A stretch of DNA of 64,000 bases, taken from positions 30,530,628 through 30,594,627 of the forward strand of contig NC_088305.1 in assembly GCF_032854445.1 (NCBI RefSeq), given 5' to 3'. The DNA comes from Liolophura sinensis (taxonomy: Eukaryota > Mollusca > Polyplacophora > Chitonida > Chitonidae). Positions 12,276-25,345 of the stretch are shown here, piece after piece (position 1 is the first letter of the stretch; each line of letters starts with the position of its first letter). The translations under genes and the position numbers were made by a program. The notes under the pieces were generated by a model. The model had not been told where the DNA came from and did not search any database. It saw only the letters and a program-made list of their open reading frames with translations.

Positions 12276-13140
12276 AGTTACGAAAATATGTCGAATATTT
12301 ACACCAATACAGGTGTGATAATTGTGCTTAAAGATTACACGAATAATAAAGCGATAATTCTATAAGCATACATTATCAGCGTCGTGCTTGTGTGACTTTA
12401 TCCATTCTATCGTGGTTGTGTTACTTTAACATCAGGGGTAATGTTATTATAAACCTATATCATTAATTTGGTAATGTTACCTTAACCTTTTATCAGTAAT
12501 TCAGTAATGTTATTTTAAACTTACATAAGCAATTTGACAACGATGCGATGATATAACGGGAAACTAACATCAAAACATGACAGTAACGTTATTATAAGCT
12601 TTCGTCAACATTGCTTTGGTAAAACTGCTACCATAAAGATTTTCCATGATAACGCTACGATAAGCTTTTACCAAGAATCTCATCGATAAGGTAGTGATAT
12701 TGTTAGCATTCATAAACAACGACGCAGTGAGCTTCCACCAGAGATGTGAAGGCAATGTTACTATAGACTTACACTGGTGTCTCTGCGAACTGTATACAAC
12801 AATCTTCGGTAACACGATACTAATGAACGCCCATTGCTCACACGAGGGTTGGCGAGACACAAATGCAGCAGACAACTAAAGTACTACACCATTCATCTTT
12901 GTCTGACGCTAAAATCAATGCCTGCATCGTTAGTCGTGTGTGTAACCGATACCAGTATTGTGTCTTCCGTCACGCGACCCGCGGTGTCAGCTGTTGTAGC
13001 ATTGTGCCTTTGTGGCTAATGACACGTGAGCGCGTATTTACGTCAAGCTGGCTTCCGTTTGCAGGAACATAACCAGGAGAAATTCTTGCTCTGCAAACTA
13101 CCTTCTTTCTTGTGGAGAAAGTTTATAGACATGTTGTTAC
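12276..13140. other. Spacer, nothing recognised
   Basis: Includes diffuse TAATGTTA-type similarity between 12420 and 12760 but no clean repeat. Open frames at 12570-13072 overlap each other on both strands and show no splice context. Confidence 0.4.
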
Positions 13141-13163
13141 TCACCACAACTGCAATTTTCGGA

Positions 13164-13196
13164 CCCCCGTCCCCTCCCCCCCCCCCCCCCCCCCCC
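13164..13196. repeat. Poly-C tract
   Basis: About 30 cytosines with two T interruptions, between two copies of CACCACAACTGCAATTTTCGG (13142-13162 and 13232-13252). On the minus strand it is a G run. Confidence 0.9.
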
Positions 13197-13335
13197 GCTC
13201 CTCTCGCCACGGTTTGGGCCACAGTATTTTTTCACCACAACTGCAATTTTCGGCCACACCCCCATGCTCCTCTCGCCACGTTATGACCACAGTACTGTCT
13301 TAGAGGCTTAACCATTCATTCATACTGTATACAAA

Positions 13336-13790
13336 TCTCACAGTGCAGGTTTTTACTACTGACAGTTTTGGACGCACTTCCATGCTCCTCATGGTACACG
13401 TCACAGGGCTAGCAAATTTGGACATACGTCAATATTCCTCACAGTGCACGTCGCGGCGACAGTAAATTTTGGACGCATATCCATACTCCTCACGGTGCAA
13501 GTCTCAGCGACAGCAATTTTTGAACGCATATCCACACTTCTCACTGTGCAGGTCTCAGCGACACCAAATTTTGGACGCATTTCCATACTCCTCACGGTGC
13601 AGGTCTCAGCGACAGCAATTTTTCAACGCATATCCACACTCCTCACTGTGCAGGTCTCAGCGACAGCAATTTTTGCACGCATATCCACACTCCTCACTGT
13701 GCAGGTCTCAGCGACAGCAAATTTTGGACACACTTACATACTCCTGACAGTGTAAGTTTCAACGACTGTAAATTTTGGGCACAGTGCGGG
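13336..13790. repeat. Minisatellite, 51-bp unit, about 8 copies
   Basis: The unit contains CTCCTCACTGTGCAGGTCTC, AGCGACAGCAATTTT and GCATATCCACA. The period of 51 is 17 codons, so two plus-strand frames and one minus-strand frame stay open through the array. I treat these frames as a by-product of the period. Confidence 0.9.
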
Positions 13791-14398
13791 CGCGTCTAAC
13801 ATATAGCATTACAAAAGAGTCCTATTCTCCCAGACAGGCTGTTTATAATGGGCGTAGGAGAAGATTACAAACTAGCGTTTAGTATCAAACGGATCTACCG
13901 TCTAATTTTCAGAGGTGAAATAAACATCCAATACACACATGTGAATGGTGGTTTTTGGAATTTCCCGATGGCATTAGAAGCACAGAACGGTGCACTTGTT
14001 AAAATTTGCTGACAAGTTGGCATGTTCTGTTTCAAAACTAAATGTGTAACCGTATCCTGTTGATCACATCTGATGAGTTGTTGATGAGAACCAGCTGTTC
14101 AGTCGGCAATTGAAGCAAATCAAACGCAGATCCAGGATGCAGGAGATTTATCGGCGGTAATTATTTTCTCTTCGACATGTCCTATTAAAGCGTGAATGTA
14201 CACACATGTGGCTAGACCTCTCACCTTCAAAGACATTATCGCTTAAAATCAGATATCAAAGGGGTTTGGTGGATGGTTAACTCACGAGAAATTTTGGCTG
14301 AAGACTACAAGGCAAAAATTTTGGGTAAAGTTGGAAACTTTATGGCTATTGTTTTCAGTGGCTCTTCCTACCTCAATGCTCCCTTCTAAAGCTGATAT
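13791..14398. other. Spacer, nothing recognised
   Basis: One short match of interest: GCGGTAAT plus TTTTCTCTTCGACA near 14154-14180 resembles the 5' UTR just upstream of the Ly6-like exon 1 (about 17180-17217). No open frame follows. Confidence 0.4.
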
Positions 14399-14781
14399 AC
14401 GAGTAACCGCACTGAGGGATTTTGTTTTGTAGAGATGTTTTACGAGTAACCGCACTGAGCGATTTTGTTTTGTAGAGATGTTTTACAAGTGACCGCACTG
14501 AGCGATTTTGTTTTGTAGAGATGTTTTACGAGTAACCGCACTGAGCGATTTTGTTTTGTAGAGATGTTTTACGAGTAACCGCACTGAGCGATTTTGTTTT
14601 GTAGAGATGTTTTACGAGTAACCGCACTGAGCGATTTTGTTTTGTAGAGATGTTTTACGAGTAACCGCACTGAGCGATTTTGTTTTGTAGAGATGTTTTA
14701 CGAGTAACCGCACTGAGGGATTTTGTTTTGTAGAGATGTTTTACGAGTAACCGCACTAAGGGATTTTGTTTTGTAGAGATG
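14399..14781. repeat. Minisatellite, 43-bp unit, 9 copies
   Basis: The unit is TTTTACGAGTAACCGCACTG followed by AGCGATTTTGTTTTGTAGAGATG. The copies are nearly identical. The edge copies carry GAGGG in place of GAGCG. Confidence 0.95.
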
Positions 14782-16154
14782 ACTGGAGAGACTATGGTTA
14801 TAATTTCCTCAGTGAAACTTACTAATAAAAGTATGTTTTATATTGCACAAAAAATCAGTTACGGTTGAATTTGGAGTGTGAGGCTGTAAGCGAATGAGAA
14901 TACAGGAAGTAGACTACCGACGCATATTTCTACCTGGGGTAAGGCAGTATTCATCTCCAGTGCATTACTAACAGACTTGAAAAGAAAGTATTCGCCTCCG
15001 CCTGGTTAACGACTGCGTTTAGGTATGGAAAACAAAAACAAATGTATAGATCACAGTGAAACACAGGTATTTGTCTGTGCACTGTCTACTACTGTTTATA
15101 GACATGAATACCTAGATAAATGTACAGTTAAGGTAAGATACAGGTGTGCTGAATTTTAGGGCGACAACAACATACTTCTGAAAGCAAGATCAAAGACAGA
15201 TTCAGTTATTAGTTGTCAGTTCTTCTAAAGCAAGAATATGCAAGAATATACACATGCAAAATATGACATTTGATATTCGTTTGATAGGAGTTGTGTTTAG
15301 AAATATCGGCATATTATACTAATAAGAGACATTAATCCCAAACCGGACGTGACACTTACAAACGTCGCCTAGTGATGGCGCGTGCTAATGACCAGGATCT
15401 TATAAAGGACAGCTCGTCTGTTACCTCGAGATGTCGATTATTCATGAGATCACGGCGGTTAAGAACCGTCTGTGGCGAAAGGCTAGGCGTTAAGGAGATT
15501 TCTCTCCTAGAATCCTTGAGACTTTTGTTCTGGTGTGAGGTCCCAGGCGTACAGCCGTAACCTTTCGTGTCTTGGGGTCTTCACACTCACGCATGGCGGG
15601 AATTCCCCTGTGGAGATGAATTGGGGTTTTCTCCTGTTAAACCAGAAAAAAACCCTATGTCTAGCCTCTACCGTCGTGATGTACATGTAGCGGAAATTCA
15701 CAATTCACAAATCCTTTTTGTGCCTTGTGTTAAATCATGAGACAGTCCAAAAAAAAAATAAAAGCAAAAAAAAAAAACAGAACACAGGCGTTGATATCCT
15801 GGAAGTATCTGTCCATATCTATAGGCCGAGTACAATAATATGTTCGCTTTTCTCTCGGTGGCGTTTGTCTTCTGCTGTCAGATCATGACAAATCGTCTCA
15901 GTTTATATCCAATGTCAAAGACTCGATCTACTGAATACATCAACATTTTACCTCACAACCAAATAGGTTTGATTGAAACATGAAGACCCCATGAAGAAAT
16001 TCCGGAACCTGTTACCTTCTCTTAGTCTGTACCACTGCTCAGTAACCTAATCAAGGAATTAATGTTGCCTACTGGTATTATGGCATTATTCTGTGGATGA
16101 AAAGTAGAAATACATTGCCTTGAAACCATCTGAACAGACTGAGGTTAAATACAT
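14782..16154. other. Spacer, no supported gene
   Basis: A TATA-like word (TTATAAAGG) lies near 15400, followed by open frames of about 60 codons on both strands without splice support. An A-rich run sits at 15749-15778. Confidence 0.4.
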
Positions 16155-16290
16155 TTTTTTTATCTGATTGGTGTTTTACAGTTTTTATCTGATTGGTGTT
16201 TTACGTCTTACTCAAGAATATTTCACTTTTACGGCGACGATCAGCATTATGGTGGGACAAACGGGGCGAAATCCCAGTACAGGTTTGATT
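16155..16290 (-). mobile_element. SINE family B, 3' fragment
   Basis: Two successive copies of TTTATCTGATTGGTGTTTTAC are followed by the family block CTTACTCAAGAATATTTCAC and CAGCATTATGGTGGGA. The internal duplication at 16159-16203 is local to this copy. Confidence 0.75.
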
Positions 16291-16599
16291 TGAATGAACA
16301 CATATCTATGACATTTTCATAGCTCGAAATCAGCGTTGCCATTATGTCTTTCAAGAAAAGACAACACAAGACGAGATGTTAATATGCATCGATAAAGCAC
16401 TCCACATTAAAAGCACACATTTCATTTTTTAAAGTAAGCAAAATGGCGCACATTGAGAAAATTGAAAATCCATGTTATGAATTTCAGCCAATCGGGGAAC
16501 GTAGTTATTTCTGTTGACGTCACCCGGACGCTGTTTTGCCCTTTAACCATGTGGTCGTGTAGTACCAGTAATGTGACATCGTGTTTCCGGTTTCTCAAA

Positions 16600-16860
16600 C
16601 GTTGAGTATCGAGTTACCAGTCTGGTCAGAATAAAACGGCTGCCGGGTCGAGTCATACTAAAACCATGAAAAATGCTACTTGTTGCTGCCTCGCTTGGCG
16701 CTCGGCACTGAGAGGTGAAAGAAAATAAACGGGTCTGGATGGCCCAGTATCAGAACAATGTGACTGGTTGGGGTGTCATATCTGGTGTCCTCGGCATGAT
16801 ACTTCAATGGTTATGTACGACGTAAAACTCCAAGCATATAATCTTATACATACATACATA
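16600..16860 (+). mobile_element. SINE family A, truncated copy
   Basis: Contains GCTGCCTCGCTTGGCGCTCG, the AATGTGACTGG block, TCTGGTGTCCTCGGCATGAT and a 3' end TACGACGTAAAACTCCAAGC. Compared with 29526-29886 the middle is shortened. Confidence 0.75.
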
Positions 16861-17090
16861 CAAAATGGCTGGGGCTGTTGTCACCCCTAATCCGAAATTA
16901 TTAATTTTACATTATGTTTTGTCTTTTCATCTTTTTAAAAGATGAAAATCATCTTTGCATCTGCAAATTTGCATATCGTATAGGCGTATTGATCCCTGTC
17001 ATAGGAATGATTTTAAAAAGCTCGGTATCATTTGTTTAAAATTGCCAGTTTCTCTATTTTCAGAGGAAGCGAGCAGTTGGTCTGAGATTT

Positions 17091-17097
17091 TATAAAG
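17091..17097 (+). promoter_or_regulatory. TATA box candidate for the Ly6-like gene
   Basis: TATAAAG, 148 bases before the ATG at 17245. A start site about 30 bases downstream would leave a 5' UTR of roughly 120 bases. Confidence 0.4.
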
Positions 17098-17244
17098 GCC
17101 ACTAGGTTTTCTGGGTACTTGGATGAAGTGTGAGAAGTTACTTCCTGGATGATTTCCTCGTGCCTCGGAGACGTATAAGCGGTAATATTTACCAGTTAGA
17201 TTACTTTCTCTTCGACAAAGTGGATAACCCGGACTTCAGTTACC

Positions 17245-17305
17245 ATGGAGACGGAAGTGATTCATATAATAGCGGTCGTTACAATGGTGGTTACGTCTCA
17301 AATTG
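17245..17305 (+). CDS. Ly6/uPAR-like protein, exon 1 (signal peptide)
   Basis: ATG at 17245 opens 20 codons plus one base and stops at a strong donor (G|GTGAGT). The peptide has a short polar start and a hydrophobic core (I-I-A-V-V-T-M-V-V), as a signal peptide needs. The intron phase (1) matches the acceptor of exon 2 at 26411 and joins to form a GAC codon. The assignment depends on phase, spacing to a TATA box and the need of the downstream domain for a signal peptide. No other candidate first exon was found in the 9.1 kb between. Transcript data are not available, so an alternative first exon cannot be excluded. Confidence 0.6.
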
Positions 17306-18829
17306 GTGAGTTGGTCGCTAAACGGCGAGAGTAATGGATTATCATCCTCTATCGATACAAACAGTAACAGTATTGAATTTCGCTCCGATTATTTGATGCA
17401 AAAGGTGTTATAACATGAGTTGAGAATTTGTCAACCAGCAATTTGTTTAGTCTTGGTAGGATTAATTATTTTTTTGGTTCAGAGTTACCGATAGAAAACA
17501 ATTCAATTTAATACTTGAATAACCGCCTCAAGGGCCGTCATTGGAATATCACTGCTTTTAAACATGGAACACATTCCCTGGTGCTAGTTGCAATGGACAC
17601 GATAAGAATGATGGGGGATGATGCTCCGACGCGATGCTGCATAGTTATATCATTAAGTCACTTTACAACACCACTACACGCTTCATAACATCTTGCTTAT
17701 CCTGCCTCCGCAGAACCCACATTCTTACCCCTACAGTTGATTGTAGTTCATCGTGTGAATCCTGCAGTAAACTTTATGAAACGTATTGATAATAGATGGA
17801 GCTCACTGACGTTCCATCAGATTAAATTGAAATTTTCCTGACAATATGACACACGCACGCACGCACTCAGCGTATTACATAACATCTTTAAACTCAAGCG
17901 TGTTACATCCGGTCTTGTTGAACCCAGACCAAATTTAGACCAGCATGCCGTTCGATCCTTATTGTTTCCTGAAAATGTCATTTGTGCTCAGAAACACTCA
18001 TAAAAATCAATCGTTTCCTTCCGTGCACTCTAACTTGATGGCTTCCAGTCACAACAAAAACAGTCGATATTTCACAGATAATGGATGTCCCAACGGCCTA
18101 CTTGTGTTTTTCTTTAAATATCATGCTTTTAAGCAGTCAAGGCCTTTTTTTCATACAGCCGGCCTGCAGTCGAGCGACGTTCACAGTTCTCTGAAACAAT
18201 TCATTACAATGATACGTATCAAAGGGTGGCAGCAAAAATCAGACGATTTTTGAATGAGTTATTTGAAGTTGTATTCAGATTCATCTACCTCTTTACACAA
18301 TGTAAGCTGATGATTTTATTTTCGCTGTGAGATATAGTCTTCATAAATTGCATACCTTCACCTGTACGTGTACCTTGGCGGTGTTAGATGAACAAAGCGA
18401 TATGTTTCCATTAAAAGCACGCCATCACCTAGTATGAAAGGGAAATTCATCATCGAAGCCAAGATAGTCATTTATAATCCTGCAAACTATATGTTAAAAA
18501 TTTGATGAATTTTTGCAGCGTTATGGCTTGAGTTATTATTTGACTTGCTTGCTTGAATATATTTCATTGCTAAATACAGAAAAGCAAAGCACGTAATTTC
18601 AGACCATAACAGGGTAAATATGCTTGTCACATCATAACACATGTAGAGCATTTTGATGTCGATTGAAAACAACAAATAACGATAAAACTGGCCTGGCCAC
18701 GCAGATGTTAAAATCAGGAGAAATGATAAAAGGTGATGCAAGCATTATTTGAAAGGTCGTGAATAGTTATTTCCAAATCTGGTCTGCCAGATTTGTTGTC
18801 GATTTTTCTTTAAGGACAAAATGACATTT

Positions 18830-18955
18830 GATTTATTTATTTATTTATTTCATTGGTGTTTACGCCGTACTAAAATATTTCATTTATACGAAGGCGGCCA
18901 TGCAGCATTATGGAGGGAGGAAACCAAACGGAGCCTGATGGAATCCCGCGACTAT
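18830..18955 (-). mobile_element. SINE family B, 3' fragment
   Basis: TTTATTTATTTATTTCATTG at the outer end, then TTTACGCCGTAC, ATATTTCATTTATACG and GGCGGCCATGCAGCATTATG. The head is missing. Confidence 0.8.
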
Positions 18956-19519
18956 CCTATAAAATCCATCTAAATGTAATTCTCTTGTTTTAAGGTCCTA
19001 TTTTCTTTTCTCCTTCAAGAAATATCGAATAAACACATTACATACAATATTTACAAATGACTTCCCACTGTCTTTCATTTAAAATTTGCTTCTTTTGATG
19101 TTTTGTAATATCTTATTCTGTTTATTTCCTGGAAGAATCAGTCTGTATATTTCTATACTCTAGGCCAAGATGTTAACAAGTGCACCCCAACGAACACTAC
19201 AGGATTAGCTTCGGTACGGCCGAGACGTTCAGTTCGTTCCAACCGATTACCATCCTGCCACGGGATGATCAGGGCTTTCATAAAAACCAGACTGACGATT
19301 GCTAATCTAAGCACGTTCTACAAGAGGTTTTTTCCCAGAATTCGCCCGCCGTACACAATTCATCCACTAATTGGTCTACTTTTTTGTTGAACAGGGCTCT
19401 GTTTCATTAGCCAAAATAAGTGTGCAACAAACATCTTAAATACAGTGGGCATAAATTTTGTAGGAGTATGCCTTCATCATAGTTCAGTACTAATGACCTA
19501 GAAGCCTCTCACGAATGCG

Positions 19520-19705
19520 ATCGTTGCGTGTCCAGCTCATGCTAGCTTCCTCTCCGGTAGTACGTTGGAAAGTGTTTCAGCAACGTGCAGATGGGTTTGA
19601 ACCGGGGTCTGTCCGGTTTTCTCACACCATAATGCCGGCTGCCTTGGAAGTGATATATTCTTGAAATACGGCGTAAAACACAAGTCAAATAAATAAATAT
19701 ATATA
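19520..19705 (+). mobile_element. SINE family B, plus orientation
   Basis: Contains GCTAGCTTCCTCTCCGGTAG, CCGGGGTCTGTCCGG and the tail ATAATGCCGGCTGCCTTGGA, then TATTCTTGAAATACGGCGTA and an A-rich end. The tRNA head is degraded. Confidence 0.8.
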
Positions 19706-20995
19706 TAAGTAAATACCTCAGTACAAAAGATTACAGCCTGGAGGGGAGTGAGGACAATGTTACAGTTGGCAAAATGGTCAACCGTAATCGATGAAATCAG
19801 CCTTCTTCTCAGTTTGACCTCAGTTACGGTTTTATTTCTATTAAAGGGACCATGTGCAGTAGACGCTCAGAACGTGGCAATGGCATGAGCACCTTGGTTT
19901 AGCGGAAATGGATAAAACCTGCAATTCTCGAGACGTCACTAGTGCAGAATTACTAAAAACACGGTTTATTATACTTTTAATAACATTTACAGGAGAACAA
20001 TGCAAAGCGACTAGGGCCTCGGTGGCTGTTTGTTCACCAAGCTGAATTCTGGTTTATGTAGGTATACATCAACTGCGAATCTAGTCTGATCTAACATCTG
20101 ATGAATACGACACAAAGCCTTGGGCATCAGTGGTGATCCCCTAATGGCGCTGCTCTGTTAAGTCTACTGTTTATCTTACTCATATCCTAATGGGTTTTCA
20201 GTTGCCAACATATTCATTCTCCATAAATTCATGTACAAAAACCTCAAAAACAGATATTTCTCCTCTCTTGGACCTGTAATTACAGCCTACATGTAGACAT
20301 TGACAGATCGTTATGAACACCGGAACCTAAGCACATATTCCTTCCGGATTCAGGTCTCTTACCTGCTGCATTTGAACTGGAATTTACCTGCATAAAAAAA
20401 GGACAAACAATTTTCCTATTATATACCTGAGATAAGTTTTTTTTCGCTTTGAGTTTAATGTATATGTAGTTTTACTATTGATCAAGGCACATGGGCCACT
20501 ACCGGGGTTATTTCCATCACCACGATATAGCAGCCAATTGGCCTTTAGGATATGTGTTACATATCTGGCAAAACGCTGATAACAACCGAATACAAACTTC
20601 TCCCATTCCAAGCGAATATCTAAATGTGATTCGTATATTTCCCGCCCTTTTAATCGTCGTAATTCTGTCACATCTTTGATGGTATTTTCTCTTCCTTTTT
20701 TTGTTGATAAAAGTAATACTGTCTTTATACTTAATATAGCCTCAGGTCCTCATATCTGCGGAAAAATAACTGTTGGCAAAAATGGACGCTCTATTTTATT
20801 CACGGGTTTTCTCCGCGACAACAAATTAGAGGAAAGATCATTTCTACAAAATTCAGGCCGCTTATAGTCATTACCCATGGCTTGAGGACAGTGGTAATCA
20901 AACACTTTTCTAAGAAATTCTTTATCATAAAGTTTGGTCTGACTAACTCACCATAGACGCTAAATAAGCAATGGTGTAATTGCATTGACGATTTA

Positions 20996-21235
20996 CTCAG
21001 GCAGGATTTAGTGCAAGCAGAATTTAGTACAAGCAGGATTTAGTACAATCAGGCTTTAGTGCAAGCAGAATTTAGTACAAGCAGGATTTAGTGCAAGCAG
21101 AATTTAGTACAAGCAGGATTTAGTGCAAGCAGGATTTAGTGCAAGCAAGATTTAGTACAAGTAGGTTTTAGTGCAAGCAGAATTTAATACAAGCAAGATT
21201 TAGTACACGCAGGTTTAAGTACAAGTAGGATTTAG
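20996..21235. repeat. Minisatellite, 16-bp unit, about 15 copies
   Basis: Unit TTTAGTACAAGCAGGA with GTGC/GTAC and GGA/GAA variants. Confidence 0.9.
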
Positions 21236-22320
21236 CAGAAACAGAAATTACTTTGCAGAATAGTTTGACCTTTTCACCATCATTACTTCAAGTTTATGTC
21301 TTTTTGTAAAACTCGTTCATGTTAAAATTCTATCTTATTTATAAATTTGCGTTAATGAGTTTAAAATATATAATCTGGGATTTGAATTTGGACGCAATTT
21401 TCAGCTGAATTCTATTTGTTATTAGGACGTTTCTCAGGCTGTACACAGGTTTTTCTTAAGCAGGGTTTCCACCGTTCTTAACGCACGTTGACGGTCTTGT
21501 GACGGAATCGTTCACACGGCTTACTTATCATTGCCTTGCTTCTTGCTGTCATTTTGCAGTTTTCTTGCCTTTAGATGTGTCAGATAAATTTGACACCGTA
21601 GCTTTCCTCTGACACAATCCATTAGCGGCGTGTCACAATTCAAGTAAACCTCAATAGCCCCTCAGGAGTTTCACAAATGCCTTTTGTTCTTCATTGCGGT
21701 TTTCGTCTTGTCCACAACGGTTATACCACTGGAAACATGGTGTTTTCTACTCATGGCGGAAGACCAGTGTCTACCCATCCAATAATTGCCTGTGCATCTA
21801 CTACCCATTAATACTAACTCTAACTAATACTAACTAATACTAATACTAACTGGGTTCATGTCACTCACATTTGCGGTGAAGCCTCAAGTTACTGTTTGCC
21901 ACAGGCTCATCTGACGTAAACGTATATATATCCATTTCTTTCTGACAGGTCTCCAGAAAGATTTTTTTCATCATTTTATCTTTGCATAGGTAGTACTAGT
22001 ATAAGCTATCAACTACCCTCATTCTCAGATGCTAACAATACTGTTTATACGTTTGCAATACATTTCTTATTATAGTACTACTAATATCTGCCCTAATGAT
22101 GGCTATGCCCCAAGTCTATATCTGTCGGTAGACTAATGACTCCATCCACAGGCTGCCTGGATAGGCCAGTTAGTGTCATTTTGCCGAAGTCTACGGAAAC
22201 CCGTACAGACGAATAATCTATGTCATCATACAATAATAATGGAACAATTACTTTAATTTAAGGCAAATTTGTAGTAAGTCATTGCATGTATAGTTTGTTA
22301 ATTCGATTCAGACTAGGCTG

Positions 22321-22606
22321 TACCAAACAGATAATTTATCGAATGCATGCTGACACTCATGGACAGCATTTCTAACAAAGAAAATATTTGATCAACGCTA
22401 ACGTTGAAGGCCAATTTTATGTACCTACCTTGTGCCCATTCCATAAAGCCAATTCTGATTTAAGTCAACATTTAAGACCTTGCCTGAAGGCTTCATATTT
22501 GATACTGGAAGTTAAAGTTTTGACAGGTTTGTTTGAAGATGAAATTCATGTGGTGCTCAAAATTTGAATCTCTATAACCCCAAAATAAGCTACAAAATCG
22601 TATTTA
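22321..22606. repeat. Duplicated 0.28-kb segment, copy 1
   Basis: Runs from TACCAAACAGATAATTTATC to AAAATCGTATTTA and is about 96% identical to 23885-24166. It is not tandemly repeated inside and shows no terminal inverted repeat. Confidence 0.9.
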
Positions 22607-23589
22607 ACGTTTGGCTTAACTCAGGATGGAAATCGCTTTGTGAAATCGGACCTTGATCTCATTTCCTTTTACCTTATTTCCGTCAGAGCTACTTTGATAT
22701 AGAGTGTGGTCATTACTTGTGTGTCAAAATGGTAGAGTATCACTTAAAATAAAATATCAAGTCAATATACTTTGGATTATGCATGGATGATATGTGGTTT
22801 GTTGACATTAGGTGGAACAATTTTGTTTCCTGTCACCTAACACATTTTATTTTGGAGGGAAAACCGATATAAGTAGTAATACATTAAGGTTTCTTAGCTA
22901 GTCTTCAATTCAAGAATGTCATCTGACTCCGTGTGTAGACCAGTATACAGATCACATTAATGTTTCACGCCGAGCTGAAGAATTTAACTCCTGACGAGAA
23001 TGTGGCGAATGGGCAGATCAACTTCTGAACAAATCACCTCATGTCTCAAAGTACCAGACAAAAGTTCTGACCCAAGATCACATCTCAGGTAACACGTTAG
23101 ATTCGCACCGGTGACCGTATTTATCAATGACTGTAATATCCGAAAGAGATTTGATTACATAACCAGAGAAGGCCCTTATTCCAGTATTAAGTATAAAGTC
23201 TTTTTACTTCACCCGATATATGGACGAAGTAAAGAAAATATCTCTACTGATTTTTTAAAATGATTAAATCTATCCCCAGATGTATTTTATACATTCTGTC
23301 ACTTGAACATCCCCGTCATGGGACTCGAGCCTTGACTTTTTCACGTTCGTTTGATCGACGAGATCGCCTGCTCGTATCCAGCTGCCACTTGTTTTCGCAA
23401 GGCTTGAGCTCAGGAGGTTTTACTGCTACCTCCAATTCCATTCACCTATAAAGCCAACCGACGCCACATAAGTAGAAATATTATGTACTCTTTTATTCAC
23501 CAATCAGTTTAATACACCTAGACAATCTTGGTTACTTTACTTCAGTATATTGGTAATCGGGAAGCGGGCGGGTGGGGGGGGGGGGTGCA

Positions 23590-23795
23590 GAGGTGGGCAC
23601 CGTGACCTAGGTGGTTAGTGCGGTCGCTGTGAGTTCAAGTCCAGGTCATGCTGGCTTCCTCTCGGGCCGTACGTGAGAAAGTGGGATTCCCCCGGGTTCT
23701 GCGTGGTTTCCGCTCACCATAAGGCTGGCCGCTGTAGTATAAGTGAAATATTCTTGACCACGGTGGGAGTCACCAATTAAATAAAAAAAATAAAT
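23590..23795 (+). mobile_element. SINE family B with intact-looking tRNA head
   Basis: The RNA polymerase III promoter is visible: an A-box-like TAGGTGGTTAGTGCGG followed by a B-box-like GAGTTCAAGTCC. The body (TGCTGGCTTCCTCTCGGGCC, then AAGTGGGATTCCCCCGGG) and the tail (AAGTGAAATATTCTTGACC plus an A-rich end) follow. A G-run precedes the head at 23574-23586. Confidence 0.85.
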
Positions 23796-23819
23796 GAATT
23801 CCTCAGATATTATGCTAAT

Positions 23820-23821
<2 letters not shown>

Positions 23822-23884
<63 letters not shown>
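23822..23884. repeat. (TA)n microsatellite
   Basis: About 31 TA units, directly left of the second copy of the 0.28-kb segment. Confidence 0.95.
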
Positions 23885-24261
<377 letters not shown>

Positions 24262-24318
24262 CTGGTCGAGGAAACCGGAGTGGACGGGGTAAGCCATTGA
24301 GGAACTAAATCCCATATT

Positions 24319-24408
24319 TGTGTTGGGTTAATTTTTCATATTTAATGTGCTGGGTTAATTTTTCTTGTTTAATGTGCTGGGTTAATTTTTCGTGTTTAAT
24401 GTTCTTCA
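24319..24408. repeat. Short tandem repeat, 27-bp unit, 3 copies
   Basis: The unit is GTGCTGGGTTAATTTTTC followed by a YRTRTTTAAT-type half. Confidence 0.85.
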
Positions 24409-24469
24409 GCTTTGAGTGAAGTCGATGATATATGCAACGATGTGAAACATGTTCTGTATCAGTAGCTAT

Positions 24470-25115
24470 CATTACACCCTGACCATATTTGTAGCTTCAT
24501 CCTCAACTCTGACGCTTCGATTTACCGTAATGTTTGAAGTTTATCATGGACATTTTAACAACTATTTCACTCTCATCATCTTTGCAGCTCCATCCTCAAG
24601 TCTGATCCCTTCCATCTAGCAGTGATATTTGAAGGGTTGAGGGTGGATCACTGTGGATATTGTACCAACTATTTCACTCTCATCATCTTTGCAGCTCCAT
24701 CCTCAAGTCTGATCGCTTCCATCTAGCAGTGATATTTGAAGGATTGAGGGTGGATCACTGTGGATATTGTACCAACTATTTCACTCTCATCATCTTTGCA
24801 GCTCCATCCTCAAGTCTGATCGCTTCCATCTAGCAGTGATATTTGAAGGGTTGAGGGTGGATCACTGTGGATATTGTACCAACTATTTCACTCTCATCAT
24901 CTTTGCAGCTCCATCCTCAAGTCTGATCCCTTCCATCTAGCAGTGATATTTGAAGGGTTGAGGGTGGATCACTGTGGATATTGTACCAACTATTTCACTC
25001 TCATCATCTTTGCAGATATCCCCAAGTCTGATCCCTTCCATTTAGCAGTAATGTTTGACGTTTTGAAGGCGGGTCATCATGAACATTTTACCAACTATTC
25101 CCGTCTCACCATCTT
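24470..25115. repeat. Tandem repeat, 107-bp unit, about 6 copies
   Basis: The four central copies are nearly identical and the two outer ones are clearly diverged, the usual pattern of internal homogenisation. Every central unit contains CACTCTCATCATCTTTGCAG, which has the form of a 3' splice site. The array lies in intron 1 of the Ly6-like gene. Confidence 0.95.
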
Positions 25116-25252
25116 CACATGTTTGCACTTATTTCTGACCTCATCAGACTACTATTGTAGAGAAATTTTTGGTGTTTGAAAGGCGGAACACCGTTTGTCG
25201 TCAAAGAGGCTGGCCGTGGGTCACCGGAAATGTGTGTTTGACTAATATCGAC

Positions 25253-25345
25253 AAGCTACACTAACTGGCGATGACAAGCTACACTAATTGGCGATGACAA
25301 GCTACACTAATTGGCGATGACAAGCTACACTAATTGGCGATGAAA
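25253..25345. repeat. Tandem repeat, 23-bp unit, 4 copies
   Basis: Unit GACAAGCTACACTAATTGGC plus GAT, almost perfect. Confidence 0.9.

Noticed and set aside
13444-13755. 103-codon repetitive frame
   Set aside because: A consequence of the 51-bp period. A second plus-strand frame over the same bases is equally open.
17945-18253. 102-codon open frame inside Ly6-like intron 1
   Set aside because: No domain, no splice sites, low-complexity composition. Its length is not surprising in 9 kb of intron.
23260-23460. Another tRNA-derived element on the minus strand (GGCTCGAGTCCC as B box)
   Set aside because: Only one box is convincing and no second copy was found in the window.
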